From: JACRDG01 sp963760985
GTDB taxonomy: Bacteria; Desulfobacterota; Desulfomonilia; Desulfomonilales; Desulfomonilaceae
Assembly: GCA_963760985.1 (NCBI GenBank)
Contig: CAVXFM010000007.1
Coordinates: forward strand, 1 to 64,000
Direction of reading: 5' to 3'
DNA: 64,000 bases
Translations under genes and position numbers: made by a program
Notes under the pieces: model-generated
The model's database searches: none
The model's input: only the letters and a program-made list of their open reading frames with translations
What the model was told of the DNA's origin: nothing
Part shown: positions 1 to 7,843 of the stretch, one piece after another
Numbering within the stretch: position 1 is the first letter of the stretch
How the letters are laid out: each line of letters starts with the position of its first letter

Positions 1-387
1 CCGTCACACGCCGGAGAATGTCGATATCGTCGACCCCGGCCTGGGAAGAGCCTGTGAGTTACCCATGCCTTCCCAGCTCCGCGTGACTTCACCACTGACA
101 GCGAGGACTGAACTGCGGTCGGTGCTTGCCGCGGCGAGTGCCGTAGTCATATTGAGCACGCCTGGGCCACCGATTCCGAAACATACGCCAAGACCGACTG
201 AAGCTCGTGAATAACCGTCCGCCATATAGGCTGCGCCACCCTCGAAGGCCGCGACGACTGTCCTCAGGCCCTTTGTTTGGGTCAAAGGCGGCATGAAGTT
301 ATCATTCAGGCCGCCAAGACCGATAAAAACGTGGCTGACGCCCTGATCGCGAAGCGTGTTGATCATGTAATCGGTTATCTTCACCAC
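1..387 (-). pseudogene. Thiamine-pyrophosphate enzyme, N-terminal part, frameshifted and cut by the window edge
   Basis: The first 110 or so residues match the N-terminal pyrimidine-binding domain of acetolactate synthase-like TPP enzymes: a conserved Glu in AAFEGGAAYMADGYSR and the GVCFGIGGPGVLN stretch. The frame closes with TGA at 4-6 after only 127 residues, whereas the family is usually about 550 residues. Switching frame near position 45-55 restores a family-like continuation (SSQAGVDDIDILRRVT) that runs off the left edge. The start ATG is at 387. Either a frameshift mutation or a base-calling indel; the substrate cannot be told from this fragment. Confidence 0.7.
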
Positions 388-469
388 TCTGTCTCCTCGG
401 ACAACGCCACGCTCGTCTTTATTAGCGCAGGGTCTACTTAAGTGGAACGCGATCCCTCGATCGAAACGC

Positions 470-1423
470 TCAAGGGAAAGCTAATCGCAAACCGGGTCGT
501 GGCCAGTCAACGGCAATCAAGTGACCGGTGCCGGAACACGTGATGAACGCGGTGCGGTTGTCGGGACCGCCGAAGCAGATATTGGTGATCATGGGGTCAC
601 TCAGAGGCAGGATCTCGACCGTCCCACCGTCCGGTGCGATCTGAGTGATTCCTCCCTCAATCAATGTCCCCTGACACACCCAGCCGTCGCCATCGACCGC
701 CATCGAATCGAACAGCACATACCCCACGGCTCCGTAAAGGAGCCTGGCCACATGGAATTCACCATCCGAATTCTTCGCGATCTCGCCGGGACCATCAAGG
801 TCCCAATACCAAATGCGGCCGACCTGGGTCTCAGCGACATAGAGCCGACTTCCGTCAGGCGACAGGGCGATGCCATTCGGACTGGCTAGCGGGAAGATCT
901 TCTCGGTGATACTTGAACCGTCAGGCTGCGCATAGAACACCCCGGTGAAGTCACTCGACCGTTCAGTGCGTATTCCATGATCGGTGAACCAGAAACCACC
1001 CGTGTCGTCGAAGACAATGTCGTTGGGGGCGCGCAGCGGACGATTGCCGCAGGCGCTGTATAGCGTGGTGACCTCGCCTGTCGAGAGGTCGACCCGGTCA
1101 ATACTTCCCCCGGTATAGGCGGGCGGCGCCACAAGTCCAAAGACGAGCAGATCGTCCTTGCGTTGGAACGAGAAGCTACCGCCATTGTTGCAGACATACA
1201 CGGCTCCGTCGGGCCCCACTGCCGCACCGTTGGGGCCGCCGCGGATCTCGGCGACGTGCTCGATCTTACCGTCCGGTAAGACTCTGGTGAGTCTGCAGCC
1301 GGCAATCTCAGTCACAAGCACAGACCCGTCCGCCATGGCGATCGGGCCCTCGGGGAACTCCAGACCGCTCGCTACGATCCGGACTTTAGCGGTCCGCGAG
1401 GTAACAAAGGTAGCATCTTTCAC
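470..1423 (-). CDS. SMP-30/gluconolactonase/LRE family protein
   Basis: A 317-residue beta-propeller protein of the SMP-30/gluconolactonase family, which hydrolyses sugar lactones or related esters with a bound divalent metal. Family landmarks are GLEFPEGPIAMADGSVLVTE near the N-terminus, GGPNGAAVGPDGAVYVCNNGG, APNDIVFDDTGGFWFTDHG and SPNGIALSPDGSRLYVAET. An upstream ATG at 1612 is possible, but the added 63 residues are low-complexity and unlike the family. GTG at 1423 has AACGGAGG seven bases upstream, so I use it. It lies close behind the broken TPP enzyme gene on the same strand, which suggests a shared carbohydrate or carboxylate catabolic unit. The exact substrate is unknown. Confidence 0.85.
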   Translation of the reverse strand: MKDATFVTSRTAKVRIVASGLEFPEGPIAMADGSVLVTEIAGCRLTRVLPDGKIEHVAEIRGGPNGAAVGPDGAVYVCNNGGSFSFQRKDDLLVFGLVAPPAYTGGSIDRVDLSTGEVTTLYSACGNRPLRAPNDIVFDDTGGFWFTDHGIRTERSSDFTGVFYAQPDGSSITEKIFPLASPNGIALSPDGSRLYVAETQVGRIWYWDLDGPGEIAKNSDGEFHVARLLYGAVGYVLFDSMAVDGDGWVCQGTLIEGGITQIAPDGGTVEILPLSDPMITNICFGGPDNRTAFITCSGTGHLIAVDWPRPGLRLAFP

Positions 1424-1803
1424 GATAGGCCTCCGTTGATGTACACGCTGGGAGCCTAGCTCGCCGGAATCGGCAGCATTCCCCACCGACGAGCAATCAT
1501 GCCACTCATCCTCGTCTGTATGGTGACGTGTACGACAAATCCTTCTGCCGAGCAACGGGATTGGGTCTTGTACCCACGAGACGGCCCCATGAGCGATTTC
1601 AATAGAGGTCAAACTGCCGGAAGCAAGATAAGCCCTGTTGTTACCACATCCAGTGCCTCACGTGATCAGACCGATATGGAGACCTCCCCTTATGAAGATC
1701 GCCAGAGTCACGGCCTTCGACGCCGTTGCCGGCACGACGAAGCCGCACGCTTTGCAATCAGCCGTACTTCTGATCGCTTCCACACTCAAATCCTGGGAGT
1801 CGC

Positions 1804-2950
1804 TTACACCCCGAAAGTCACGGTGAAAGTATTCTCTCCCGTATTGGCCGATGAGTGCAATCCATCGAATTGACAGAAGGGTCGCGGGACGGACTGGGTT
1901 CCAACAGTAAGCGGAGGCTGGATTTGAGGACAAGGGGCATAGTCCTTCCCGGCGGAGCAGACGGGCGGTACGTTGTTGAGGGTGGGATGCGCTTCGGCCG
2001 CGAAGTCTCCCGAGTCTCCACAGCAGTCTACAGGGGGCTTGCACGAAGCGCAGCACTGATCATTGCCAAGGCCAAACACGCCGGGGTTGGTGCTATTGCC
2101 GAGCTTGGTGGTGGCTTGAATGGTATGGAGGGAGACAAGAGGAGGAGGTTTTTCCGGGGTATACGCATCAGTTTTGTCGGGATACGGAGTGTCCATTCTG
2201 ATTGGGTAGTTGAAGCCGTTCACCAAACTGATGTCGTAAGTATCGTGCCATGAGTTATTGTAAGACCAGTGAGCATGAAGAGCCAACTCAGCCTGGCCAG
2301 CGCCGCAACCCGCACCGGAGGGTTGTTCATCCAGCGAGAGATTAAAGCCGATGACTGGGCCGAGGTTCGGATCGTCAAACGGACCGACTAAACGGTCGAA
2401 GTGCACCACGAGAGGGTTGCCAGGTTGGCCTTGTGCAGGCAAATTGTGGCTGAACAGGAAGCCTGCCGGATTTTTTGTGAGCTCTTGCGTCCAGTCAGGA
2501 AAGTCGGCCGCGGAATACAGTTTATTGGGTCCAAAGTTTGGGGCGTTGAAGAGCATATACACCGTGTGGTTTCTCGGGCAACTTGCTGGCGATGGCGACG
2601 TCCCGCGAGTGATCGGCAGCGTCACCCAGTACCGTGTCAATTTTATCACGGAATTCCTCGTCGGTGTAAAGGCTCCCGAAGAAGCCATCCACGTCGGTAT
2701 ATAGGCGGCCTACAGAGCCGTCCCGGCCGGCCTCACTTACTTCCGGCGGAAAAGGAGCGGTGACCTCTGCCTGAGGACTTACGCTGGATTGGTGCAGGCA
2801 ATTGAAGCAGGCATGTGGGCTGCTCACAAGATGATCGAAGCCGATAAGCGCGTTGTCTACGCTGGCATCCAAGACGACTCGCTCTTCCAGTTCCTCGAAG
2901 AGCAACCTTGAACTATCCACTATGGGTCGGTTCCGCTCAAAAAACGACAT
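1804..2950 (-). pseudogene. Thaumatin-like surface protein with an LEPR-like N-terminal motif, frameshifted
   Basis: Two overlapping minus-strand frames read as one gene. The first starts at ATG 2950 (AAGGA upstream) and carries FEELEERVVLDASV near residues 17-30, resembling the LEPR-XLL motif at the N-terminus of large surface proteins. The second frame carries YMLFNAPNFGPNKLYSAADF and DTYDISLVNGFNYPIRMDTP, like the DxYDVSLVDGxNxP segment of thaumatin-like proteins, then a cysteine-rich tail (QCCASC, DCCGDSGDF) ending FTVTFGV. The frames must be joined near 2570-2600. Thaumatin-like proteins are known mostly from plants, fungi and animals and are sporadic in bacteria. Function here is not known; an extracellular role is inferred. 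Confidence 0.6.
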
Positions 2951-4282
2951 TTTCTGCGGTGTCCTTTCGTCTACTACAGACCCCATGTCTTTCTAGCATA
3001 CTAACGTCAATATCTCAAGTAATATCTGAGTTTTTAGTCAACCTGATTATGAAGAGGCTGAGCCTGCTCTCAATCAAAGCACAGCCCCACAACGCCGGTC
3101 TCCTACTGCCCCCCCAGGATTCTCGTAAGCAACTCTGCGCGCCCGTGTACGAACCAAGTCCTTATGACACCCACCAAATCGTCAAGCTCGGGGATGCGGA
3201 GCAGGCTGGAGAACTTTCCTCTGCATCCTGTGGACCGTCTTGGCTCCTGTCCCTGGACCTATCGATGATCTCGTGGTCCGGGCCTTTGGAGATTATTCAG
3301 CCATGCACCAGTGAACCAATTCTCTACGGAGCAGACGGCAAATACCACAGTTAAGTCCGTGAGAATTGTACCTGCACTGCATCCCGAGGGACCGCGGCAC
3401 CCTCAGGGACTCACGTCCCCAGGACGAATCCCTTGAACGCTTAACCAACCTGTCGGGACACACTCCTCCGCGTGGAGGTTACCACGATTTCAGCTACCTT
3501 TCGGCGGGTCACCCTCGACATTTGGGTACGTACGACTCCCGTTCCTGTCAATCGGCCACGAGGGAAAGCAATGAGAAGGGAGATATCCTCGGATCTTTCG
3601 GTAAGATGCGGTGTGCTTCTCGTTGCGATAAATGGTAACTTCCCAATAAGTCAGGGCAGTCGGATACGTTATTTTCTGGCGGCCATAAAAAAGGGCGGGA
3701 CAACCAGGTGAAAATATGTTTTAAGGGGGCACGAGCACGAAGCTGAAAATCCCTCTCATTCCTGAAGAGGAGCGCACGCCACTGGTGACGGCTCTTTTGG
3801 AGATCATCCAGATCCAGCAGGAGCTGATTAAGGTTCCCCGGTCGTGGTAAACTCAGCCACGCTACCGAAGAGGAACACAGCCACGGACATCGTCGAAAAT
3901 CCCAGAGAACACAAGAAGTGGAACTTCCGTTGAAGTCGAAGAGACGGGCAGTGGATTACTTGAGCCACGCGACCCAAGTGGAATGTTCAGCAACCGTTCG
4001 GTAATTCTTCTCAGTCGATTTCTTTATCTGCCCCGCCTTGTCACCACGTCATGAGATGCACTGATCACGTCTATATGTGCTCGAAAACGCTGTACCCGAA
4101 AACGCTCAGTTTCGAAGAACTCGTCTTGCCGGTATTCAGAGATCCTCGGAGGTTTGCTCTCAGGTTCCCAAGAACACACGGTGTGCTCAACATTTTGCCG
4201 GAATCGTGTTGTACTTTCGAACGGACAACGAATTGATAGATTAAAGGCGCATGACGCAAATTCAAATCAAGGGAGCGGGACG
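2951..4282. other. Long stretch without an intact gene
   Basis: No convincing gene was found. The only recognisable content is an IS66-like end relic at 3635-3832. The open frames here lack ribosome-binding sites and show no family resemblance. Confidence 0.5.
3635..3832 (+). mobile_element. Relic of the 5' end of the IS66-like element
   Basis: Starts with GTAACTTCCCAATAAGTCAG and continues through the stretch before the transposase start and about the first 25 codons (KLKIPLIPEEERTPLVTALL). It matches the right end of the intact IS66-like element at 25406-27185, read in the opposite orientation. It has diverged (the GTAACTTCTC end now reads GTAACTTCCC) and stops abruptly at about 3832. Confidence 0.8.
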
Positions 4283-4570
4283 ATGAAAAAATTGACGGCA
4301 ATCATTCTGGGGACTCTTTTCGTAGCGGCCGTAGCCTTCACGTTCAACACGGTTGCGCTTGCAGCGCCTGGGGGACACGGCGGTGGCGGACACATCAGCG
4401 GACATCACGTCGGACATCACCGAGGACATTGGGGACATTGGCGGCATCAGGGGGGCGGATCTGCCGTTTATTCTGCAGGAGGCGTGGACGACATCTGCTG
4501 TATGGTCAGGCGGTGTTACGTGACCCCATCCGGTCATCGTAGGTGCCGTTGGGTGCAAGTATGTGAGTAG
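4283..4570 (+). CDS. Small secreted Gly/His-rich protein with a C-terminal Cys cluster
   Basis: A 95-residue protein with a clear Sec signal peptide (MKKLTAIILG, hydrophobic core, AxA-type site near ALAA at residue 27-28). Then comes a run of Gly-His repeats (GGHGGGGHISGHHVGHHRG) and a C-terminal segment with four cysteines (DICCMVRRCY, VQVCE). GGGAGCGGGACG precedes ATG 4283, which decides the start. The His-rich stretch could bind transition metals, but that is only an inference. A rho-independent terminator follows, so the gene appears monocistronic. I do not recognise a named family. Confidence 0.75.
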   Translation: MKKLTAIILGTLFVAAVAFTFNTVALAAPGGHGGGGHISGHHVGHHRGHWGHWRHQGGGSAVYSAGGVDDICCMVRRCYVTPSGHRRCRWVQVCE

Positions 4571-4613
4571 GCGGAGCACCACCCGCTCCCACAGTCTCTC
4601 TACACACACATGA

Positions 4614-4656
4614 GAAAGGCCGGAGTCGTCAGATGGCCGAGACCTCGGCCTTTTTA
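4614..4656 (+). terminator. Rho-independent terminator
   Basis: GGCCGA-GACC-TCGGCC at 4635-4650 followed by TTTTT. An alternative longer pairing uses AAAGGCC at 4615. It lies about 45 bases after the stop of the small secreted protein. Confidence 0.75.
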
Positions 4657-5066
4657 CTCTAAGATTCGAGTGCAGTTAGGACATCTACCCGTATGGGTGA
4701 TAGTGAGATGGTTAAGGAGGTAGTATTTTAGGACCGGAAGTCTCGCGCCACGGTCACAGGTGGCTTGTCCATGTTGCGTCGGCCTTCCCCTTGGCTGGAT
4801 ACTACCGCTCTGTGTTCGGGTGACGACCGCGACGGGAAAAATGGTTGACGGATTGACGGAAGGTGAAGTACGTTCAGAGAAAGCCCCAAAAGGCCTTCCC
4901 GTCGACAAGACGACGGTTTTGCCTCTTTTAGGTCGTGTGGGACACTCCACGCAAACCTTTTCGAGGTCGGAGAAGCAATCCCTCCACCCCTCGCGAGAGC
5001 CAAACTGCTCAAGATGGGAAGACCAGCGCATAATTCCGGACGAAATAACTGTCAAGGGAGGCTGCT
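4657..5066. other. Intergenic stretch
   Basis: No gene recognised. The plus-strand open frame through here has no family resemblance. A good ribosome-binding site (GGGAGG) at the right end belongs to the fragment starting at 5067. Confidence 0.4.
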
Positions 5067-5190
5067 ATGAAAGACGAAGATATTCAAAAGCGATACGGCT
5101 TGAAGCCCAGAGCCGCAAAGGTTTCCATTCCCCTTCCTGAAAATGACGAGCTGCCGAAGGATGTCGTTGAGACATTATCGCAGTGCCCAA
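5067..5190 (+). pseudogene. 5' fragment, possibly a carboxymuconolactone decarboxylase-family gene
   Basis: A strong ribosome-binding site (GGGAGG, six bases of spacing) precedes ATG 5067. The first 40 or so residues contain VSIPLPENDELPKDVVETLS, resembling the N-terminus of carboxymuconolactone decarboxylase/AhpD-family proteins. After about position 5190 the frame turns low-complexity exactly where the opposite strand shows the broken end of a deoxyribosyltransferase gene. I read this as a deletion scar joining two truncated genes. Family assignment from so short a piece is tentative. Confidence 0.35.
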
Positions 5191-5544
5191 ATTCCCCCTC
5201 CTTATTTTCTCTTTTCTTTTCTCCCAGATACCCGCGCCAAGACCAATTTTACCCGCAGTGCCTGAGTCCAGCTCAGCCCCGTCCAGTACGCCCAAGACAG
5301 CATCGCAGGACTGTATCATGTCCTCGTTGGCCTTGCCGATTTGCGCGGCTATTGCCTTGAACGCTGCAACACGGGCATGCCAATCCCGAATAGCGCTCGC
5401 TTCCTCAATCGTGGGGCGGAACGGCTGTTCCCAAGGGTCTGACACGGTGCACTCCAGCTCATGCAGCTGTCTCTTGATTTTCACCCTGCAGGACTTCCAT
5501 TCAGGGGAAAAGCCCAGAGGAGATGCAAGATATACGGTAAGCAC
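5190..5544 (-). pseudogene. Nucleoside 2-deoxyribosyltransferase family protein, C-terminally truncated
   Basis: GTG 5544 (GGGAGATCAAT upstream) starts VLTVYLASPLGFSPEW, the N-terminal Rossmann-like strand and loop of nucleoside 2-deoxyribosyltransferases. It continues with RDWHARVAAFKAIAAQIGKANEDMIQSCDAVLGVLDGAELDSGTA; the late D-x-x-SGTA motif forms part of the nucleoside-binding site. After AGKIG (about residue 118) the sequence stops resembling the family and runs antisense into the fragment at 5067. The frame stays open to 5065, but the last 40 codons are not family-like. It lies 80 bases behind the probable selenoprotein gene on the same strand, so co-transcription is likely. Confidence 0.65.
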
Positions 5545-5623
5545 ATTGATCTCCCATGAAATCAATTCAACTTTGGTAGTCGGGCTGCGTAAACAGGATC
5601 GTACTTCCTGGTCTCCAAGAGTC

Positions 5624-5911
5624 CTATTCGTTCCCCAAATCCTTCTGGAACCTCTCACGGACCTCCCGAAACTGCTCACGAATTCGAGCCGCTGAAACAG
5701 CCATAACGATGGCCTGGACTGCTCCGATTTCTTCCCTTGACACTCCAGCTGCTTCGGACCCGCCGAGCAAATATTCCATTCACGGATAGCACCCTATGGA
5801 CATGGCTGTCGCCAGTTTAACGAGATGGGTCGTTTTTGGGTCCAGTGCGTCGTTGGAATAGGCCGATTGGGCGAAATCCCTGTAGGCTTTTTCCCGCTGT
5901 CCTGTAATCAT
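5624..5911 (-). CDS. AhpD-like (carboxymuconolactone decarboxylase-family) probable selenoprotein with CxxU motif
   Basis: A 95-residue protein if the in-frame TGA at 5780-5782 is read as selenocysteine. The sequence before the TGA (DPKTTHLVKLATAMSIGCYP) and after it (MEYLLGGSEAAGVSREEIGA, then VQAIVMAVSAARIREQF) is one continuous AhpD/CMD-family domain. The TGA sits exactly where the second cysteine of the redox CxxC normally stands, giving C-Y-P-U. AhpD-like proteins with CxxU are a known bacterial selenoprotein family. ATG 5911 has AAGGGG nine bases upstream. A hairpin of the right shape follows the TGA. Expected role: thiol-dependent peroxidase or disulfide reductase. The alternative is a simple nonsense mutation or a TGC-to-TGA error. 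Confidence 0.75.
5750..5782 (-). promoter_or_regulatory. Candidate bacterial SECIS element directly after the in-frame TGA
   Basis: On the minus strand, bases 11-30 after the TGA fold as TGCTCGG / CCG-A-AGCA: seven pairs, one bulged A, and a five-base loop CGGGT. Loop guanines lie 19-21 bases after the TGA, within the spacing known for bacterial SECIS hairpins, and the loop has the expected G/U character. The fold was made by eye. Confidence 0.6.
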
Positions 5912-6098
5912 GTTGTCTTCCCCTTGCAACCGAGATCCTTGTTGCTCCCGCGGCTTCTTCACCCAAAGGCTCTGTCAGCTGGATGATGCCCAACGGATCG
6001 ATATCTGCCTCGTCCTCCTGTTGCCCATACTGAAACGAGGGTTGTAGTTTCTCATGGTCGGCATCAGCCTGCCATTGCCCGCTGAGTGGCATCATCAC
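5817..6098 (-). CDS. Small hypothetical protein, translationally coupled
   Basis: A frame of up to 93 residues beginning GTG-ATG-ATG at 6098; the GTGA overlaps the stop of the preceding gene by four bases, a typical coupled start, and GCAGGAG gives a ribosome-binding site. The N-terminal half is acidic and Gln-rich (QPSFQYGQQEDEADIDPLG). The last third overlaps the start of the probable selenoprotein gene in another frame, so the true end may differ. No family recognised. Confidence 0.35.
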   Translation of the reverse strand: MMMPLSGQWQADADHEKLQPSFQYGQQEDEADIDPLGIIQLTEPLGEEAAGATRISVARGRQHDYRTAGKSLQGFRPIGLFQRRTGPKNDPSR

Positions 6099-6400
6099 TC
6101 CTGCTTTGGAAATTCAATATCTTGCTTCGGAACGCGTATCACGAATATTCTCTCACTTGTGTCAACGGCAACGCCAATCCCGTCGGGAGTCAGCAGTTCT
6201 TCCAATTTCACGGTGTCACCCTCAATGAAGTCCAGCACGTCCGACAAAGCCATCAGATAGGTGTCCAGAACAACCTTGCAGACTTCTTCGGGTTTGTAGG
6301 TCTCCTTTTCTGGATCGGTCAGGACGGTCATGGGAACAGATCGACTGAAAACGGAGCGTAACACCTTTCTCAGTCTCGCAAGCAGAACTTCTTTCTTCAT
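6095..6400 (-). CDS. Hypothetical protein of about 100 residues
   Basis: ATG 6400 has GAGGAG five bases upstream. The protein starts with a basic amphipathic stretch (KKEVLLARLRKVLRSVFSR) and continues with a mixed alpha/beta-like region (VVLDTYLMALSDVLDFIEGD, GIGVAVDTSERIFVIRVP). No signal peptide or membrane segment is seen and I do not recognise the family. It lies between the IHF gene and the coupled small ORF on the same strand, so it may share their transcript. Confidence 0.5.
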   Translation of the reverse strand: MKKEVLLARLRKVLRSVFSRSVPMTVLTDPEKETYKPEEVCKVVLDTYLMALSDVLDFIEGDTVKLEELLTPDGIGVAVDTSERIFVIRVPKQDIEFPKQE

Positions 6401-6468
6401 CACATCTCCTCGGGTGGCTCGCGGGTCATTTCTTTACGGAGTCGCCGCGAGCAGAATGGGATCTGGTC

Positions 6469-6768
6469 TCACCGTGCGACTGGTCTGGTTCCATTCACCG
6501 CGCTCTTGAGCACGGGCGAGTATTGCCACGTGACCACTTTTCTGGCATCCAAGACAATCGATTCTCCAGTTTGTGGATTTCTACCTCGGCGGGCGTGCTT
6601 GGATTTCACGGACCATTTCCCGAAGCCTGAGACCAGCACATCTTCTCCCGCGATGAGTCGCTCTTTGATGATCTCCAGGAGCTTCTCCATGATCTCCGCG
6701 GCCTCTCCCCGCATGAATCCACAATCGTTGGCTACCTTTTGGGCCACGTCAGCCTTGGTCAACGTCAT
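6469..6768 (-). CDS. ihfA: Integration host factor subunit alpha (HU/IHF family)
   Basis: A 99-residue DNA-bending protein. It shows the family fold from MTLTKADVAQKV, the turn VLVSGFGKW, and the DNA-intercalating arm with GRNPQTGESIVLDARKVVTW, whose RNP-x-TG motif is diagnostic. The alpha assignment rests on GRNPxTGE, ARKVVTW and LKSAVNG near the C-terminus; an HU-like paralogue cannot be fully excluded. ATG 6768 has GAGAGGG upstream. IHF typically helps enhancer-bound activators reach sigma-54 polymerase, which fits the sigma-54 promoters of the gas-vesicle locus, though no direct link is visible here. Confidence 0.85.
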   Translation of the reverse strand: MTLTKADVAQKVANDCGFMRGEAAEIMEKLLEIIKERLIAGEDVLVSGFGKWSVKSKHARRGRNPQTGESIVLDARKVVTWQYSPVLKSAVNGTRPVAR

Positions 6769-7005
6769 GGGTTACCCTCTCGTAAATCACCAGAATTTCA
6801 TGATCAGCTTGAATGGGAGCCACGATAGCAGAAGGTACGGACTATCTCAAGTTGTTTCAGAGTGTTCGGACACCCTGGACGTAGGTCCCCGTTGATAGCC
6901 CACCAGGAGGCCGCGATTCTGCGGGGACTGGTCCGTCCATGAGTAGACAGCCCCTTTTCTCGCTGGTTGTGCAAATCCGTTCTCGATTCGTGCGTCAAAC
7001 ATCTC

Positions 7006-7503
7006 TCACGCGTATCGCCAATCCACCCCGTCCAGTATCGCTTGGAACTTTCGCTTCATCTTGTAGGACCACTTCTTGTCCGCCAGCAGTTTGGTGACCC
7101 CCTCTTCCACGAGTGGTAATGGGAAGAGACTCAGGGTAGTCAGTATTGCGTTGATATACGCCCGAGTCGTGTTTGAACTCTCGATCTCGTCCAATTCCGA
7201 AAAAAGGAGCTGAGCGCTCGTAGGAGTCCGAACACTACGCATGACCTCGACAATCAACTCCGTTCTCGCCCTGTCGCCTTTATTGTGCAGGAAGAGGCCG
7301 TGAAGAAAGACCTCCGCCTCTTTCCTGCCAGCCGCGTGCATAGACGATAGGAGAACACAGGCGGAGCGAAAAGATTCTTGGTCTTTTTGCAGTGCCTGTT
7401 TGAGAAGAAAGTCAATTGGGAGACTGTTGAGGTCTATCCCCCCGCTCTTGCTGATCCAGGGGAATTTCGGGTGGTCAGGTTTGTCCTTCTTGTCGCGGGG
7501 CAA
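7006..7503 (-). CDS. Hypothetical helical repeat-like protein
   Basis: About 165 residues from TTG 7503, chosen because GAGGAGG stands seven bases upstream; the longer frame from 7536 begins inside that ribosome-binding site. The N-terminus is basic and hydrophilic (LPRDKKDKPDHPKFPW). The rest is predicted helical with paired helices (FLLKQALQKDQESFRSACVL, AELFLHGLF-like, SAQLLFSELDEIESSNTT), suggestive of a HEAT/TPR-like scaffold. No family recognised. It stands alone between the ihfA region and an insertion element. Confidence 0.5.
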   Translation of the reverse strand: MPRDKKDKPDHPKFPWISKSGGIDLNSLPIDFLLKQALQKDQESFRSACVLLSSMHAAGRKEAEVFLHGLFLHNKGDRARTELIVEVMRSVRTPTSAQLLFSELDEIESSNTTRAYINAILTTLSLFPLPLVEEGVTKLLADKKWSYKMKRKFQAILDGVDWRYA

Positions 7504-7843
7504 GGCATTTCCTCCTCTTTGGACACACGCCTGCATGTGCCTCTAAGATACGTGGTTCAGACCAAGCGGAACGCAGACAGTATCCTCGCATTCGCCTCGG
7601 AGTCAATCGGAGAATGTGTGGGCTTACTGGACAGAGCCGCCATGTGGTCCTCAAGGCACCCTCAACCAGGGATGAGCCTACAACAGGTTGAGATTACAAT
7701 GCAACTCAGTCATGGCATAAATGTGCAAGATCATGCCACGAAGCTCTGTCCACCTTCTGTCCACTCTCTGCCCAGCACTTTACGTCAGCATATCAATATA
7801 ATATACCAACATGGACAGTGGACAGAGAATAATTGTTACTATA
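7504..7843. other. Intergenic stretch before an insertion element
   Basis: No gene recognised. The plus-strand frame across it is antisense to 7006-7503 and has no ribosome-binding site. Confidence 0.4.

Noticed and set aside
4760..5140. Plus-strand 126-codon ORF before the CMD-like fragment
   Set aside because: No ribosome-binding site and low-complexity basic composition; it overlaps the better-supported start at 5067.
5780..5962. A 60-residue stand-alone protein ending at the TGA
   Set aside because: Family-like sequence continues in the same frame for 51 residues after the TGA, so the short version is an artefact of stopping at a probable Sec codon.
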